Below the pieces are notes generated by a model. It had not been told where the DNA came from, did not search any database, and was given only the letters and a program-made list of their open reading frames with translations. From Glandiceps talaboti (taxonomy: Eukaryota > Hemichordata > Enteropneusta > Spengelidae), in assembly GCF_964340395.1 (NCBI RefSeq), contig NC_135553.1, positions 26,155,449-26,219,448 of the forward strand: a DNA stretch of 64,000 nt. Reading direction: 5' to 3'. Shown piece by piece: positions 22,329 to 37,429 of this stretch. Made by a program: the position numbers and the translations under genes. Position 1 is the stretch's first letter, and each line of letters starts with the position of its first letter.

Positions 22329-22348
22329 GTCACTAGATGAGTAGTGAC
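22329..22348 (+). repeat. Hairpin shared with 60374-60393
   Basis: GTCACTA-GATGAG-TAGTGAC is a 7-bp perfect hairpin. The same loop and right arm recur at 60374-60393 with one arm mismatch, within otherwise weakly similar flanks. Confidence 0.7.
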
Positions 22349-23212
22349 AACCTTTAGGTCATAAGTGTTTTCCAGTTGAATGAAGAAAAATATAGGAGAA
22401 TAACATAATACCAAAGTAATATAAATAAAATAATATCAAAGAAACATCAGGGAAAGTAATGGCAATTTTGAACGTTTTGACTCATTTCGAACAAAGCCAT
22501 AGATACGCATAGTCATGACATGGCTCGTGCATGGTATAATGTGTGATATTCAATAGTACAAATGACTTTAATTAAGGGTATAACTGCTTGGAAAATGAGT
22601 GCAATTTACAGTTTATGAGCACTATCTTATCGGTTACATCACTAATGCTTCTTAAAATACTACATAATGACTCATATAAACTTTCATTATAGTTTAGTCA
22701 TTTAGATTGTACTCAATACTGTTTACTCCTGTGGCAATACACTGTGAAATTCAAACTATCTTCCAAGTATTAGTATTGCTTTCATTTATTATTCCAAAAA
22801 CATATATAGTAACATCTATGAGACATTTAGATTGGAAGAAAACCTGCAACTACATGTATTTTGTTCACAGCATGTAAACTATCCCCTGGTTATAATTCAA
22901 ATGAGCTATTCCATGGGTTACAACCTTTTACAGTTATTAGTGTTGTAGTTGACAAATGTGTAGTGCCATAGGGTAAAAGTCAGCCCTATTACAAATCAAT
23001 GAAGGTCTCACAGTCAGCGAATACATTCAAAGACAGTGTACTTGTCAACTCTAATAAAGTGTGATGGTTGAGTCGGTGTCATTATTTCAACAATTTAGAG
23101 CCTTTCTGTCTGGTCATTGTCAGATTAAAAGACTGATGGAAGCTCATGCAGTTAAGATGGATCTAAAGACATGAACAAACTACACCAAGGATTGACACAC
23201 AGTCTGTCCTTT

Positions 23213-23216
<4 letters not shown>
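22349..23216. other. No gene seen
   Basis: AT-rich non-coding sequence; nothing supported. Confidence 0.6.
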
Positions 23217-26329
<3,113 letters not shown>

Positions 26330-26565
26330 TCCACCTGTCTGTCCATTAGCTCTCACTTCTCTGATATGCATAACAGTTTATTTCAACCAAACTTGGCACA
26401 AAGGTAACATTCTGGAACACGTGTGTTCAGATGTTTATGGCAAAATGGCAGCCATAAATTGCACATGTTGCCTCATATCTCCAAACGTTTGATACATATA
26501 TACAGAGAACATTCAAGTGTCTAACCCCATATTATGAATAGTAAGCTTTCTAATTAGACCTTAAT
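26330..26565 (+). repeat. Dispersed repeat related to 2300-3330
   Basis: Shares CTGTCTGTCCAT, ACTTGGCACAAAGGT-type, AAAATGGCAGCCATA-type and ATTCAAGTGTCTAACCCCAT blocks with the array at 2450-3330. It is a single copy in the same orientation. Confidence 0.6.
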
Positions 26566-27403
26566 AACTTTTGTGCTGTTTCTATGTTTGCATTTCCTGT
26601 TGTTGCCTGATAATGTCTTGATACCATCTTGTGTTTCTCTACTATAACAATGATACTATCTTGTATTTGTTATCTGGTGAGATCAAATGGTAATTTTTAT
26701 TTCATTGGTTGAATATAGAGCAAAGGATTACAGGTATATGCCAAGTGTACCAATTGTTTTGACTACATGTAATGTGTGATTGGTGTGATATGTAGAGAGG
26801 CCTGTCTTGGGGATGAAGCACTTTGACTCATGTGTTTCATTAATCTTGAAAGCTCTCACAAGGGTATTAATACTATGATGTGAAGCATGATTTTCATTAA
26901 TTTTGCAACCAGGTATACATACATGCTGTTTTGCACTATTCTTAATGCTGGATTGTTCAAGCCAATGGCATTCTTTATTTAATCCAACAGGGATTAACAT
27001 TTTCAGATAATTGGTAGCAAAGGGGGCATAATCTTGGTATGTCTAAAAATGTGTTATTCATGTACATGGCTTTATTGAATGGTATGCGTACATACATATA
27101 TTGACGTCTCTGTGATAAAATAGGCACCATAAAACTACTACCTAGAATATCCAATGACATTGACAGTAGGATATTGTCACAGACAACCCCACCCTCATCT
27201 CCCCCCCCCCCAAGAAAATATGACAAAAAACCTAGAAACTTGTTTTCTGAGTCATATATATTGTTTCTTTGATTCAGCATAAACTATTCTCTGAGTTTCT
27301 TTGGTTCATTTGGTTTTAATCCTGTCCAAACTACGTGTATATGAACTGTATCTGTCAAGTTTACAAATAATGGACAAGTCATGCCTGAGATTGTTATCTT
27401 CTG
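26566..27403. other. No gene seen
   Basis: Contains an 11-base C run at about 27201-27211. No supported gene. Confidence 0.55.
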
Positions 27404-27452
27404 CTTCTTCTTCTTCTTCTTCTTCTTCTTCTTCTTCTTCTTCTTCTTCTTC
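27404..27452 (+). repeat. (CTT)n microsatellite
   Basis: About 16 uninterrupted TTC triplets followed by ATCATCA. The polyserine frame through it is a repeat artefact. Confidence 0.97.
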
Positions 27453-28230
27453 ATCATCACATTTCATTACATCACATCACATCACTGTACATTTCATTTG
27501 CTATCACAGAATCAGCTAGAAACAACACAAATGCATCTTGCTTGAGCAGAATGAAAAGCTGCATATGTTGTTGTAAAAATGTGACTGGTATTACTGTTTT
27601 CCCCAGAGGATGATAACTTTTAATAGATAGAAAACAAACTCAGCACAAAACTATAAAATATAGTACAAGATGTCATTAATCTGAATCCCAATACATAATT
27701 TCAAATGTATTTCAATCATAATTTTGCATCTGCTGTAGGACATTGAAAATATTCACATCCTCATGAGCATTATTAGACCTAGTTTCATACTAATATAGCC
27801 ATATGTCATAAATGACATCATTTGGACAAGTAAATGATAAGTATGCTGGATGTAGAGCTAAGAATCCTATATAAATGACATATTTTGATCACTAAGTAAA
27901 AAACGTCATGTCTGTATGTCACCTCTGTCTTCATGTAACATTAATGGGAATCAACAAATTACACAGTATTTTATGACCTTCAGTGTAGATTGTAATGACA
28001 TGGCTAAAACTCATCAAATAAGTTACTGTTGGTAATAAAGTGTCCATCTATATGTACAAGCCATCAGGGAATTCATAACAGTAATGATGTTTTGTTGAAT
28101 TAAATGAAACCTGTATAACATAGCGGTAATATTGGATGATAACTCAAATAATAGTTTCAATACTTATGAGATTTAGTACACATTTAATCCAGACATGTAT
28201 TATTTTTAGTGAAAACTCTCTGTCTAAAGT
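27453..28230. other. No gene seen
   Basis: AT-rich sequence without supported features. Confidence 0.6.
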
Positions 28231-28335
28231 GATGATGTCATTGCATTGTAGCTGTGCATTAACAAATGATGTCATTGTATTGCAGCTACAAAATTGATGA
28301 TGTCATTGAATTATAGGTTCATGAAAATGATGTGA
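28231..28335 (+). repeat. Degenerate ~42-bp repeat with TGATGTCAT
   Basis: Three diverged units contain ATGATGTCATTG-ATT followed by GYAGCT-like sequence. TGATGTCAT resembles a CRE/bZIP site. The spacing is about 41-44 bp. Confidence 0.5.
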
Positions 28336-29313
28336 ATTCAAGCTAGCAATGTTGTACAACATAAACATCGCAGTTGTCTAAATTCCACTGAATTATACCA
28401 TGGCAGCTATAGGAAACTAATAGTTATTGCATTGCTACAGAACAACAACAAAGTCGATTGTCACAAGACATCTCTAATGATCAATTTCTGTCTCTTGGAA
28501 ATTCCTACAAAAAGTAACACATATACCAAAAGAAAATTTCAATCATGTCATTAACATTACTATATTATTTAATCTTAATAAAGTAAAGCCGAAGGGTATC
28601 TGATCATATTACATGAAATTATTATTGATTACAATTCCTGAGGTGAGGGTCTTTCCAAAGTTATCATTTTTGTTGACAGCTTATCAGGCAATGTTGTTGT
28701 CCACAAGAGACAGATACTGTTGCATTAAAAGATTTAGTCAGTAATATCAGTAATTAAAAATTAAAATTCATAGCTTGATAGCAAGCCAACAGGGTGAGTC
28801 TAGTTTATTAATGAAAGAAGCAACCAAGGAAATTTAAAAGAATAAACAGAACCAAGTATGTAGCAGCAGCTGCTGTATTTTTCGAGTTTCCTCAAGTCAA
28901 GATGAATGTCTCACAGCATGGCAAGTTTGGAGATTTTTTGTCCAAATTTGAAGATGAACAGATACAACGTACTTGTTCTTTTTATTATTTTTATTATAAA
29001 AATGTATCCATATTTATATATTCTTTTATCAAGACGATTATTCTTGATACAAGTAATAATATTGCATTAACCATTTATTTATAACATTTTAGTTTTGACC
29101 TCACGCTAGAGGGTTTCACTAGAACTAGATAGTTGACTAAACTAACTTACACGTATAGTAAGACATGTAGTACATGGAACAGTCATGTTGTCCACCTAGA
29201 AATCGTGATTCCTTATTTTATGTTGGTAGTAAAATTCTATGTAGTTATTTCCTTTCTATATCAAAGGCACATGTTCATACAGATTACTAATATTAAAAGA
29301 TGTACCAACACAG
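28336..29313. other. No gene seen
   Basis: Holds a stop-free frame from about 28818 to 29084 on the plus strand with a well-placed ATG at 28902, but it quickly turns into low-complexity Tyr/Phe/Ile codons and has no clear splice signals. It is within chance expectation. Confidence 0.5.
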
Positions 29314-30440
29314 TTTAACATTTTTAAAACATCTGGCGCCATAGAAATACCAGAATAGTAATTAGTAGGTGGTCAAATTCTATTTCAGGGCAGAGAATTC
29401 TGGGCATTTGACTTTGTCCTTTTTAACCTACAATTTCAAATGTGTCATTCTGATATAATAACAATATTCATAATAATTTTTTATATAGCGCTTTCCTACT
29501 CTGTCTTCAAAGTGTTTTACAATTATTACCTTAGCCCTAGCCCAGATCTGTAGCGGCACAACAGCCCTTTATACTTCCCTAATTCTGTCCAGGGAAGCAT
29601 ACAATCCATTGCAGCCTTTGTAAAAGAACATAGGATCAAGAGCATTCACATTGCAACCTCTATCCTACCAGGGCCCTAATTTATACAGCTGGGTTGATTG
29701 GGCCACAATCATGGTTCAAATCTTGCCCTCGGACTTCAGCCATTTAGAAACAAATGGCAGTGGTGAGGCTTGAATGTGCAAGCTGTAGATTCCTAGCTGG
29801 CCACTCTTACCAATCCATCACCATTGCATGACTCCACATTATGATATACATCATGCATATTTAATTGCATATATCTGATGTGATATTTGAGATCAGTCAT
29901 AATATCAGACATTACACTTGAACATATAATGCCATTGAAATATTCTGGTGCCTTTTTGTCTGAAAGCTGTAGGCATAGATTATCAACTTATACTCCTAAA
30001 GAAATAGAGCAAAATATGATTACTATCTTATAAATACCTTTGACTGTGATCATAGCTAATGCTGTTTGCATTTGGGTCGTATAGTATTGAATTGAAGTAA
30101 AAAAAATTCCTCCAGAAAATGAAAACAAAATATACATTCTGGAGAGGGCCATGGAAATAGTTCCCGAGGAACTCATCAATGTCCATGGATAAAAACGTTC
30201 ATGAAAATTAAGGCAATTTGGGGTATGAGATATAACAACAAAAATACATCTGTGAATAGTGATAGAGATTATGTAGTTGTGATATAATCTTTAAAGATTA
30301 GGATTGTTTTACACTGAATAATGATGCATTACAGAGGATTTTTAGCTCTGACTCAACTTGAGTTGAGTGGTGGTGGTGCTTGTTGAGCCAGCACTGGTGC
30401 TGTGTATTTCTATGGCACCAGATGTTTTAGAAACATTAAA
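29314..30440. mobile_element. 1.13-kb element bounded by 37-bp inverted repeats
   Basis: Terminal arms 29314-29350 and 30404-30440 are inverted copies with 4 mismatches in 37 (about 89%). Both contain AAAACATCTGG-GCCATAG. Just inside the right arm are GGTGGTGGTGCTTGTTGAGC and a short ACTCAAC…GTTGAGT hairpin (30351-30368). The interior has no transposase-like frame and carries a SINE-like insertion. A non-autonomous DNA transposon is possible; two unrelated copies of one small repeat in opposite orientation is the alternative. Confidence 0.45.
29470..29832 (-). mobile_element. tRNA-derived SINE-like element
   Basis: Read on the minus strand, the head (29832 downward) resembles a tRNA: an A-box-like GATTGGTAAGAGTGG region and a B-box-like ATTCAAGCCTCACC. 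The body holds a second B-box-like GGTTCAAATC on the plus strand. The 3' end is GAAAGCGCTATATAAAAAAT followed by TTATTAT. GCGCTATATAA with a TTA-type tail is a common SINE 3' end in invertebrate genomes, and a similar tail occurs at 39771-39846. It lies inside the 1.1-kb inverted-repeat element, so it may be a nested insertion. Confidence 0.5.
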
Positions 30441-31756
30441 TTATTTTTAACTTGATACATCTGTTAATATAGTAGATTGTATGAGCATATTCCTTTATAA
30501 AGTATGTGTCATTTATCCAAAGACACTGACAGTCATACTCATAGTCTAGTCATACATGTAGATCCTGCATAAACCATACATACATACACTAATACCCAAA
30601 ATGGGAAAGTTTGTATGATTGTAACAGACTGAGATAGATTGTGGTAACCTGCACATACTGTATGTCTTGTACAATATCACAATATCTTGAAAACATTTCA
30701 ATGAGAAGGGAATTTTTTCCCTGAAGGTTTAATTAACTTTGAACAAAAAATATCATTATTCTGCTCTAGTACCTTGAAATGTCATGCTGTCTTGCCGCCT
30801 ACAATTGATACCTACAATTCCGGAATAAAATGCAGATGAAATTTCCTGTTATATATTAGGTTATGAAATCAATAAGGAGCTAGGAACTGAAAATCAAGGC
30901 ATAAAGTCTGTCATAACATTGGTAATATACTTCAAACTCTATCCATTATTATATGTTCCTTGACTCTCATATCACGTCAACCACTCTACTTGAAACAAAT
31001 TGACTTAGAAATGGTTCTTGAAATGGTAACTTCTTGGAGGCTTAATAGCCAACCAATCAAAGGCTTCTTAGAAATGAACAACCCTGGGGATACTGCCAAC
31101 TGTTTGAGTATCTCAACAGGAGCCTTCATCCTGCCCAGACTGATATGTGCATTTTTGTAGATAACGCTACTTATCTTTTATCGATATTGATATTTCCACC
31201 CCTAAAGGCAGTCCTTTCGTACTCAGCACTCAGTGCAGTGACAAAGATAACATTTTGACATTAAGGGCACTGCATATATGTTCTATGAGGTCATATTTGA
31301 TTTGCAAGATAGTCTCTCGTGTAGTCTATATGAATTCTAAATTATTATACATATACCCTGGAAATCTCTAATGTTTATGATGTCATCTAATGATGGCTGA
31401 CTTTAAAACAAAATGTTAATGTTTTTTTCACTAGCTGCTTGGGTGTTAAACAGTTGGCATTTATTGATTAAATATTGTTTATAGTACCAAGGTAGTATCT
31501 AATATTTATAATATAAGCTAAGAAGTTGACAACTTTCCGATGTACATTGTTTTTTTTAGTATGTTGACATTTTCAAGATAGTTTATTTGTACTTGTAGTA
31601 TTTGCGTTAGTAATATAGGGTTGGTGAGGAGTAATTTCTCTCATATATATATAATGTTCTATCATACCTTGCAAGTCTCTTAGCTATGTGTTTTGATCAC
31701 TGATTGTGCAATTCTATCTTATTTAGCATGATAATACAGAAAGGTTTAGGACACAG
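30441..31756. other. No gene seen
   Basis: AT-rich non-coding sequence; a 66-codon frame at 30960-31160 has no supporting evidence. Confidence 0.55.
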
Positions 31757-31855
31757 GTGAAATAGGTATGGTGGTCACCTTACTAAATTACTGATCTCAG
31801 AACTTTGTGAAATAGGTATGGTCACTCTTACCAAATTACCAATCTCAGAACTTTT
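31757..31855 (+). repeat. Two-copy 50-bp duplication
   Basis: GTGAAATAGGTATGGT begins each copy (31757, 31807) and ATCTCAGAACTTT ends each; the interior has a few substitutions. Confidence 0.85.
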
Positions 31856-32520
31856 TTATCAACAAAGTTTGTTTGTCAGCAGATGTGGGCCACTTCCTTT
31901 GAAGACAAATACTGTCTTAGCTTTTGTGATAGTACATGCTGTTGATTTGCTACTGATAAAGTTGTAGTGACAAAATGTAGCCCTTAAAATTATTTGTGCA
32001 CCTGTTCCATATCAGTCTCCACCTGTGTTAATCTATTTCCACAAGTTTTAATATGGGTGTGAAACTTATATTTTAAGTTTTCCGTTCACAGGAAATTGTT
32101 ACCTTAATTTAATTAGAGGCTATACCTTGTACTCTGTTACCGTATTATTGATACGCAATAAAATGAATGAAGATGGTAACAAATAGGAAAGAACGATATA
32201 TTAAATAATTAATCTGAATAAAAGCTATTCTAGAACTGTGGTAGGTCCAGCTATAGGGGGTTTGCATTATTACCTTAGGAAATACTGTATTGTAACAGTG
32301 TTTTACCCACAGGTAATTTTAATGTTCTTAGAACTTTAGGTAAAGAGGCTGAGGAATAATACAGTAAACAATAGCCCTGACCTCACCTGTATTGATTCAA
32401 AACTGATTCAAACTTTAATTGATTCAGTTTTAATAATGATTTTGAAACCTGTTTCTGTCCCCATGACAAAACAGAACACTATAGATTTGAATTGATTTAT
32501 TTTTTGCTTTTACATTGGTT
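31856..32520. other. No gene seen
   Basis: Nothing supported. Confidence 0.55.
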
Positions 32521-32575
32521 CTGACCTGACCTGACCTGACCTGACCTGACCTGACCTGAACTGAACTGAACTGAA
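32521..32575 (+). repeat. (CTGAC)n pentanucleotide tract
   Basis: Seven CTGAC units grade into CTGAA units. Each TGACCT junction equals a nuclear-receptor half-site (reverse AGGTCA), but at 5-bp spacing these overlap and cannot all be bound. Confidence 0.95.
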
Positions 32576-33769
32576 GTGACTTTGATGTACCAAAAGTATC
32601 AATTTTTATTTTTTTCTACTACTTTTATGTAGTTTTGATCCAATTCAACTAAAATCTGTTGAAAATGGATTTAGTGCAGGTGAAGACTAGAGAACAAATA
32701 TCGATTCTGTTTCTAACTGAATCAACATACCACTTGTGAACAGATCTAACATGTGTGATGGGTGTCTATATATTGATGGTGTCAGGTAAAGTACTGTATA
32801 ATACCTTATTTTATACTTTCCTAGATTTACCAAGGTCCAATACCACCTGTCAAACAAATACTAGGGAAGATACCGCAGTCTATAGCATTTCCTATAAGAT
32901 ATAGGAATGAATTTAAAAACTTTAGTCATAGGATACAAATATACCAATTTCCCAATTAACTAGATGTGTAGAATTAAGAGGATGTGTTAATAGTACTTAA
33001 TACAGAAAAATGACTGTCACAGTGTTTTATCCCCAAATTGATGGCAAAGTTTTCGGTCCCTGCAGGGGTTGATAAATAAAACATGTACTTTTGCTATCTC
33101 TGAGGCAGGTATCTACCATCTGTGAAGACTGTCAAGAATTTTTATTTCTGATTGAAATTTATAGAAATGGGGTCAGTTTGAGTTTGAAATTCATTTCAAA
33201 CTCTGTAGCTTGACAGTGAACTTTGTCAGTTGAGTGATTTGTTATGAACTGATTCAAATTTAATTGTATCAAATCTAAACAGCTCTGTTACAGTTATGGA
33301 TTTAAAATAGTCAGGTTTTGACTACACTCTAATTACCAAGATTACATGATAGCTTTCATGAAAGTAAAGTACAGACACGATGACATAGCCAGTAGTTATT
33401 TTTTTGTGAAAACTGTGCAGACACTGCAGTGTTTCTGTTTTATGTAAATTAGGTTGTAGCCAACTGTGTTCCCCAGGCTTTTTTATATCTAGCTTTCCAA
33501 GCTGAAGTGTGATTAAAATACAGGAACAATGTAATATTATCCTGGTGACTCCATTATTCAAATCTGAAAACTGACTGAAAACCAAAGCAAAGTTTTAATG
33601 TATAGGTAGCAAGTAGGTATTCAATATCTACATGGGCTTTTATGGATTGCAGTCATTTTGTTTAATCATATTGAAAAGTGTATCTAAATGACTGTAATTC
33701 TACAATACAAGATATAAACCAACCTCCGTATCGGTAACTTCAGCTCATAAATAGTATGCAAAATATGGA
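32576..33769. other. No gene seen
   Basis: AT-rich; a minus-strand frame at 33322-33585 is unsupported. Confidence 0.55.
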
Positions 33770-34432
33770 ATCCCTCCATAACAAAGCAAAGTCCCTCTGT
33801 AACAAAGCTAAGTCCCTCCATAACAAAGCTAAGTCCCTCCGTAACAAAGCAAGTCCCTCCGTAACAAAGCAAGTCCCTCCATAACAAAGCTACGTCCCTC
33901 CGTAACAAAGCTACGTCCCTCCATAACAAAGCAAGTCCCTCCATAACAAAGCTAAGTCCCTCCATAACAAAGCTAAGTCCCTCCGTAACAAAGCAAGTCC
34001 CTCCGTAACAAAGCAAGTCCCTCCATAACAAAGCTACGTCCCTCCATAACAAAGCTAAGTCCCTCCGTAACAAAGCAAGTCCCTCCGTAACAAAGCAAGT
34101 CCCTCCATAACAAAGCTACGTCCCTCCATAACAAAGCAAGTCCCTCCGTAACAAAGCTACGTCCCTCCGTAACAAAGCTACGTCCCTCCATAACAAAGCA
34201 AGTCCCTCCATAACAAAGCTACGTCCCTCCGTAACAAAGCTACGTCCCTCCATAACAAAGCAAGTCCCTCCATAACAAAGCTACGTCCCTCCGTAACAAA
34301 GCAAGTCCCTCCATAACAAAGCTACGTCCCTCCGTAACAAAGCTACGTCCCTCCGTAACAAAGCAAGTCCTTCCATAACAAAGCTACATCCCTCCATAAC
34401 AAAGCTATATACGTCCCTCCGTGACAAACATC
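33770..34432 (-). repeat. 20/21-bp minisatellite, about 31 copies
   Basis: The unit is GTCCCTCCRTAACAAAGC plus AA, TAA or TAC. Two independent variable positions (G/A after CTCC, and the AA/TAA/TAC linker) give a combinatorial barcode along the array, with runs of the same pair repeated. The tryptophan-rich minus-strand frames across it shift with unit length and are artefacts. Confidence 0.96.
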
Positions 34433-35106
34433 AAATTTTGATCGTGTTCACAGTTCAGCATGCCAAGGTTTTTGAATTTCTGAAACAGGGGGATCACAAT
34501 CAAAAAACTGCATAGATGTCCATAATACATGTTATCATGATTTGTTGGGGAACATCATGTTGACAAAATCTGGTTTGTATGGAGCCAGGGTTGATTTTAC
34601 CTAGTAATATACATGTACATGTACTTACCAACCACAACAAAAACAGTGACAGAGCCATAGTACTAGTAGAATGACTGGAACTCCAGAGATTTTACCTATA
34701 ATTACTGCCCTTAACTAAAACATTTGCTATGGAACCCTAGTAAATTCATTGGAGAGTGGGAAACTCTGAGGTTTAATCTATGCACTTTACCACCACTGAC
34801 TAAAACACCGGGTACAGAACCTTCAAGTTGGTAAAACACTGGGAAACTTTAGGAGATGTCATGCTAAACAAATAGTGATGTACCGGTATTATGCATACAC
34901 CTAGTATACAGGACACTCATTGTTATTCCTTGTAGTGTTGTGTCTGTAGGTCAATAAATGTAGTTAGTCCTACAATGTAGTTCACCTGCTGAGATGCAGA
35001 CATCATCAATTATATAGTAAATGAAAATGACATTTAAAGAAAATGCATTCATTAGGTTCATTTTATTAGTTATTCAGCTGCTTAGTGGCATTGGATCTGA
35101 TTAGTT
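34433..35106. other. No gene seen
   Basis: Contains overlapping ACATGTACATGTAC palindromes near 34609-34622. No gene. Confidence 0.55.
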
Positions 35107-35370
35107 ATTCATAGGCCGACTGTTTACTCTAAATTACTGTTATTAGTCCATTTTCCTTTGCATTTCTTTTATTCTCAAATTCCTCTTGGCACCATCACAG
35201 TGTGACACCAAGAGGCAAATTCAGTGGAAAGATTTGTTTGATATTCATAGTCTGACTGTCTTTAAATTACTGCTTGTAGTCCTGACTTTCCTAAGTGCAT
35301 TTTTTAATAACAAGTTTCACTTGGCATTTTCATACTGCGCCACCAAGAGGCCAAATTGAAATTTTAGGGA
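35107..35370 (+). repeat. Duplicated ~135-bp unit carrying a hairpin
   Basis: Two copies (35107-35242 and 35243-35370) share TATTCATAG, GACTGT, AAATTACTG and an ACTTGG/CTCTTGG…CCAAGAGG core. In the first copy CCTCTTGG and CCAAGAGG form a perfect 8-bp hairpin with an inner TCACA/TGTGA pair. In the second, CACTTGG still pairs partly. Preservation of the hairpin through divergence suggests either recent duplication or a mobile origin. Confidence 0.6.
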
Positions 35371-36783
35371 TCTTTTGTTGTTCTATTTTCAGCTAATTTC
35401 AAAATTACTGATATAGTTAACTTATTCATAGGATAAGAGTAGTCATGTTGATTTCCATTGACTTTTCAGAATGAGTTTAGAATTCCCAAGCTACTTCAAA
35501 TTTAAAATAGTCAATGCCAAGGGATCAACTCTTAACGTGTCATCAAACTTACTATCACCATTGACACTAGAGACATCCCCAACTGAGAGCACATCATGCA
35601 TGTATGCTACACAGCTGACGATGAATATATTCCCATGATACAACCAAATATTCTCGTGTGCTAGATGTTATAAATGTCAAGCCCTGAATGTAATGGCAAT
35701 GTAGAAGTGGTGTTACACCATGCTATAGAGTGTGTGCTTGTGAATTCAGGAAATGTTTTTCTGGATGCAATTGAAATGACAAGATAATGGAGGTATAGGG
35801 ATATGTTTATGTTGATAACAGAATGATGTTAGACAAAACATATCTTGAAGCGTGTTTAAAATCAACACCTTGTGGTTACTGCTGATTTAAGGTGGCAAGA
35901 TGAAAATGTTAACAATTTTTATGTGTTCATCAGATCTCCTTTTCCCATTGTTTGTTCACCAATCAAAGTGAATCTTCAATAGATTGTTCATGGTTAAGTT
36001 TTCACTACTGCTATTGTCAACAGAGGGCGCTATTCACCAGAATCAAAATCTGAATCAGAACCAGAACTAGTAGAAAAAAATTAGTCTTGATAAGTTTACT
36101 AGACTGAAGAAAATAAACTTGTAAAGGAGATACATATTAACAGTGGAAATTGCACCATAGACCTACGATTGATTGCACCAAATTAACTTTGTGTAATTGC
36201 TTATAGTCAAGTTGCCAAATTCATCTTGTATTGTTTACGTTAGTGGACTTTGATTCACAAACTTTTGTCATTTTGAATGGTGAGCTAATAGCTATCTGTC
36301 AGCTGCAACATGATGTAACTTGTCACATAGAATTAATATTTCATACAATTGATAGCATGGCCAACTTGTACAGTCAATTCAGGTAAGAACAAAAATACAT
36401 CAAGAATAACCACAATATTGTGTGTGTAAAATATTCCAGGTAATTGATATCATCTTTAGGTGTACTCTTTCCAAGGTACTGAATACATTCATGTCAGGTT
36501 CTCACCAATATGTCAAATTAAGCTTATTTGCATAAGGTCAGAGTTCAGTACAACAAAACTCTTGTTGATGTATACAAAATTGTACTATGATAGTTGCTTT
36601 AAAATGTATTCAAGTTGATTTACAAATTATGATTCGCCTAAATGTACTGTAAGAGTATATAAGAGTTATAGCCCTCACTTGTATTGTGCAAATTCACCAT
36701 ATCAATAGAACCTAACAGATAGAGGTATTATATATTATATATTGTCCAAACAAGAACGTTTGCAAGCCAAGTACTATTATAGT
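35371..36783. other. No gene seen (one CTCF-like site)
   Basis: AT-rich stretch without genes; the only notable motif is at 36017-36030. Confidence 0.55.
36017..36030 (+). promoter_or_regulatory. CTCF-like motif
   Basis: TCAACAGAGGGCGC matches 12 of 14 positions of the CTCF core CCASYAGRKGGCRS. CTCF is an insulator protein of bilaterians. The match is sequence-only and similar sites also spread with mobile repeats. Confidence 0.28.
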
Positions 36784-37080
36784 TCAGGGTTCATACATTC
36801 TTGGAAAGTCCAGGAATTTCAAAGGACTCCTGGAAACTTGTGGAAATTTAGTCATGGAGAAATAGGATCGACTCCTGGAAAATTGATTGACTGAACATTC
36901 GACAGTACTGTTGTAAGGTGTTGATATGATAGATGAGAAATATGTATTAAAAAACAGGTGTGTTGACAAAATGTATTTCACAAGTTTACATTCCTGAAAA
37001 ATGATCAAAGTTGATCCAGATACACATGGAAAACTCATGAAAAATTCCTTGAAAGTCCTGGAATTTTATTTGACTTTTGT
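36784..37080. repeat. Degenerate repeat of TCCTGGAAA / GGAAAGTCC motifs
   Basis: Multiple variants occur in both orientations: CTTGGAAAGTCCAGGAATTT, GACTCCTGGAAA (twice), and CTTGAAAGTCCTGGAATTTT. The ends of the segment are roughly inverted relative to each other (CTTGGAAAGTCCAGGAATTT at about 36799 and CCTTGAAAGTCCTGGAATTT at about 37047). It is a dispersed low-complexity family, not a gene. Confidence 0.4.
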
Positions 37081-37280
37081 TAAATGTATATTAAAATCCT
37101 GAATATTATACTGAATGTGGTATAATTATTAAAGTTGTCAATTCCATGTCCTATCCCAAAACCTGCATGCTTTCAAATATTTTCTATTCTTACAAACTGT
37201 CTGTACATGTAGCATTATACTTCACTGATAGGACGATGCTGGCATATTGTGTCTTTTACCATTATTAGTAAGAGGTCTGT

Positions 37281-37421
37281 ATAATTATAAATTTGCCTAC
37301 AATGCTGTGTATGGAATCATAAATTTGCCTACAATGCTGTGTATGGAATCATAAGTTTGCCTACAATGCTGTGTATGGAATCATAAGTTTGCCTACAATG
37401 CTGTGTATGGAATCATAAGTT
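37281..37421 (+). repeat. 32-bp minisatellite, about 4.5 copies
   Basis: Unit ATAAATTTGCCTACAATGCT followed by GTGTATGGAATC. AAATTTG changes to AAGTTTG in the later copies. Confidence 0.94.
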
Positions 37422-37429
37422 CTCAGTAC

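Noticed and set aside
27301-27519. Polyserine protein
   Set aside because: Created by the CTT microsatellite.
28818-29084. Stop-free plus-strand frame of about 88 codons with ATG at 28902
   Set aside because: Second half is low-complexity AT-rich codons and no splice signals are convincing; such frames are expected by chance.
33684-34191. Minus-strand Trp/Leu/Gly-rich repeat proteins
   Set aside because: All frames of the 20/21-bp minisatellite give similar peptides; no start, promoter or conservation.
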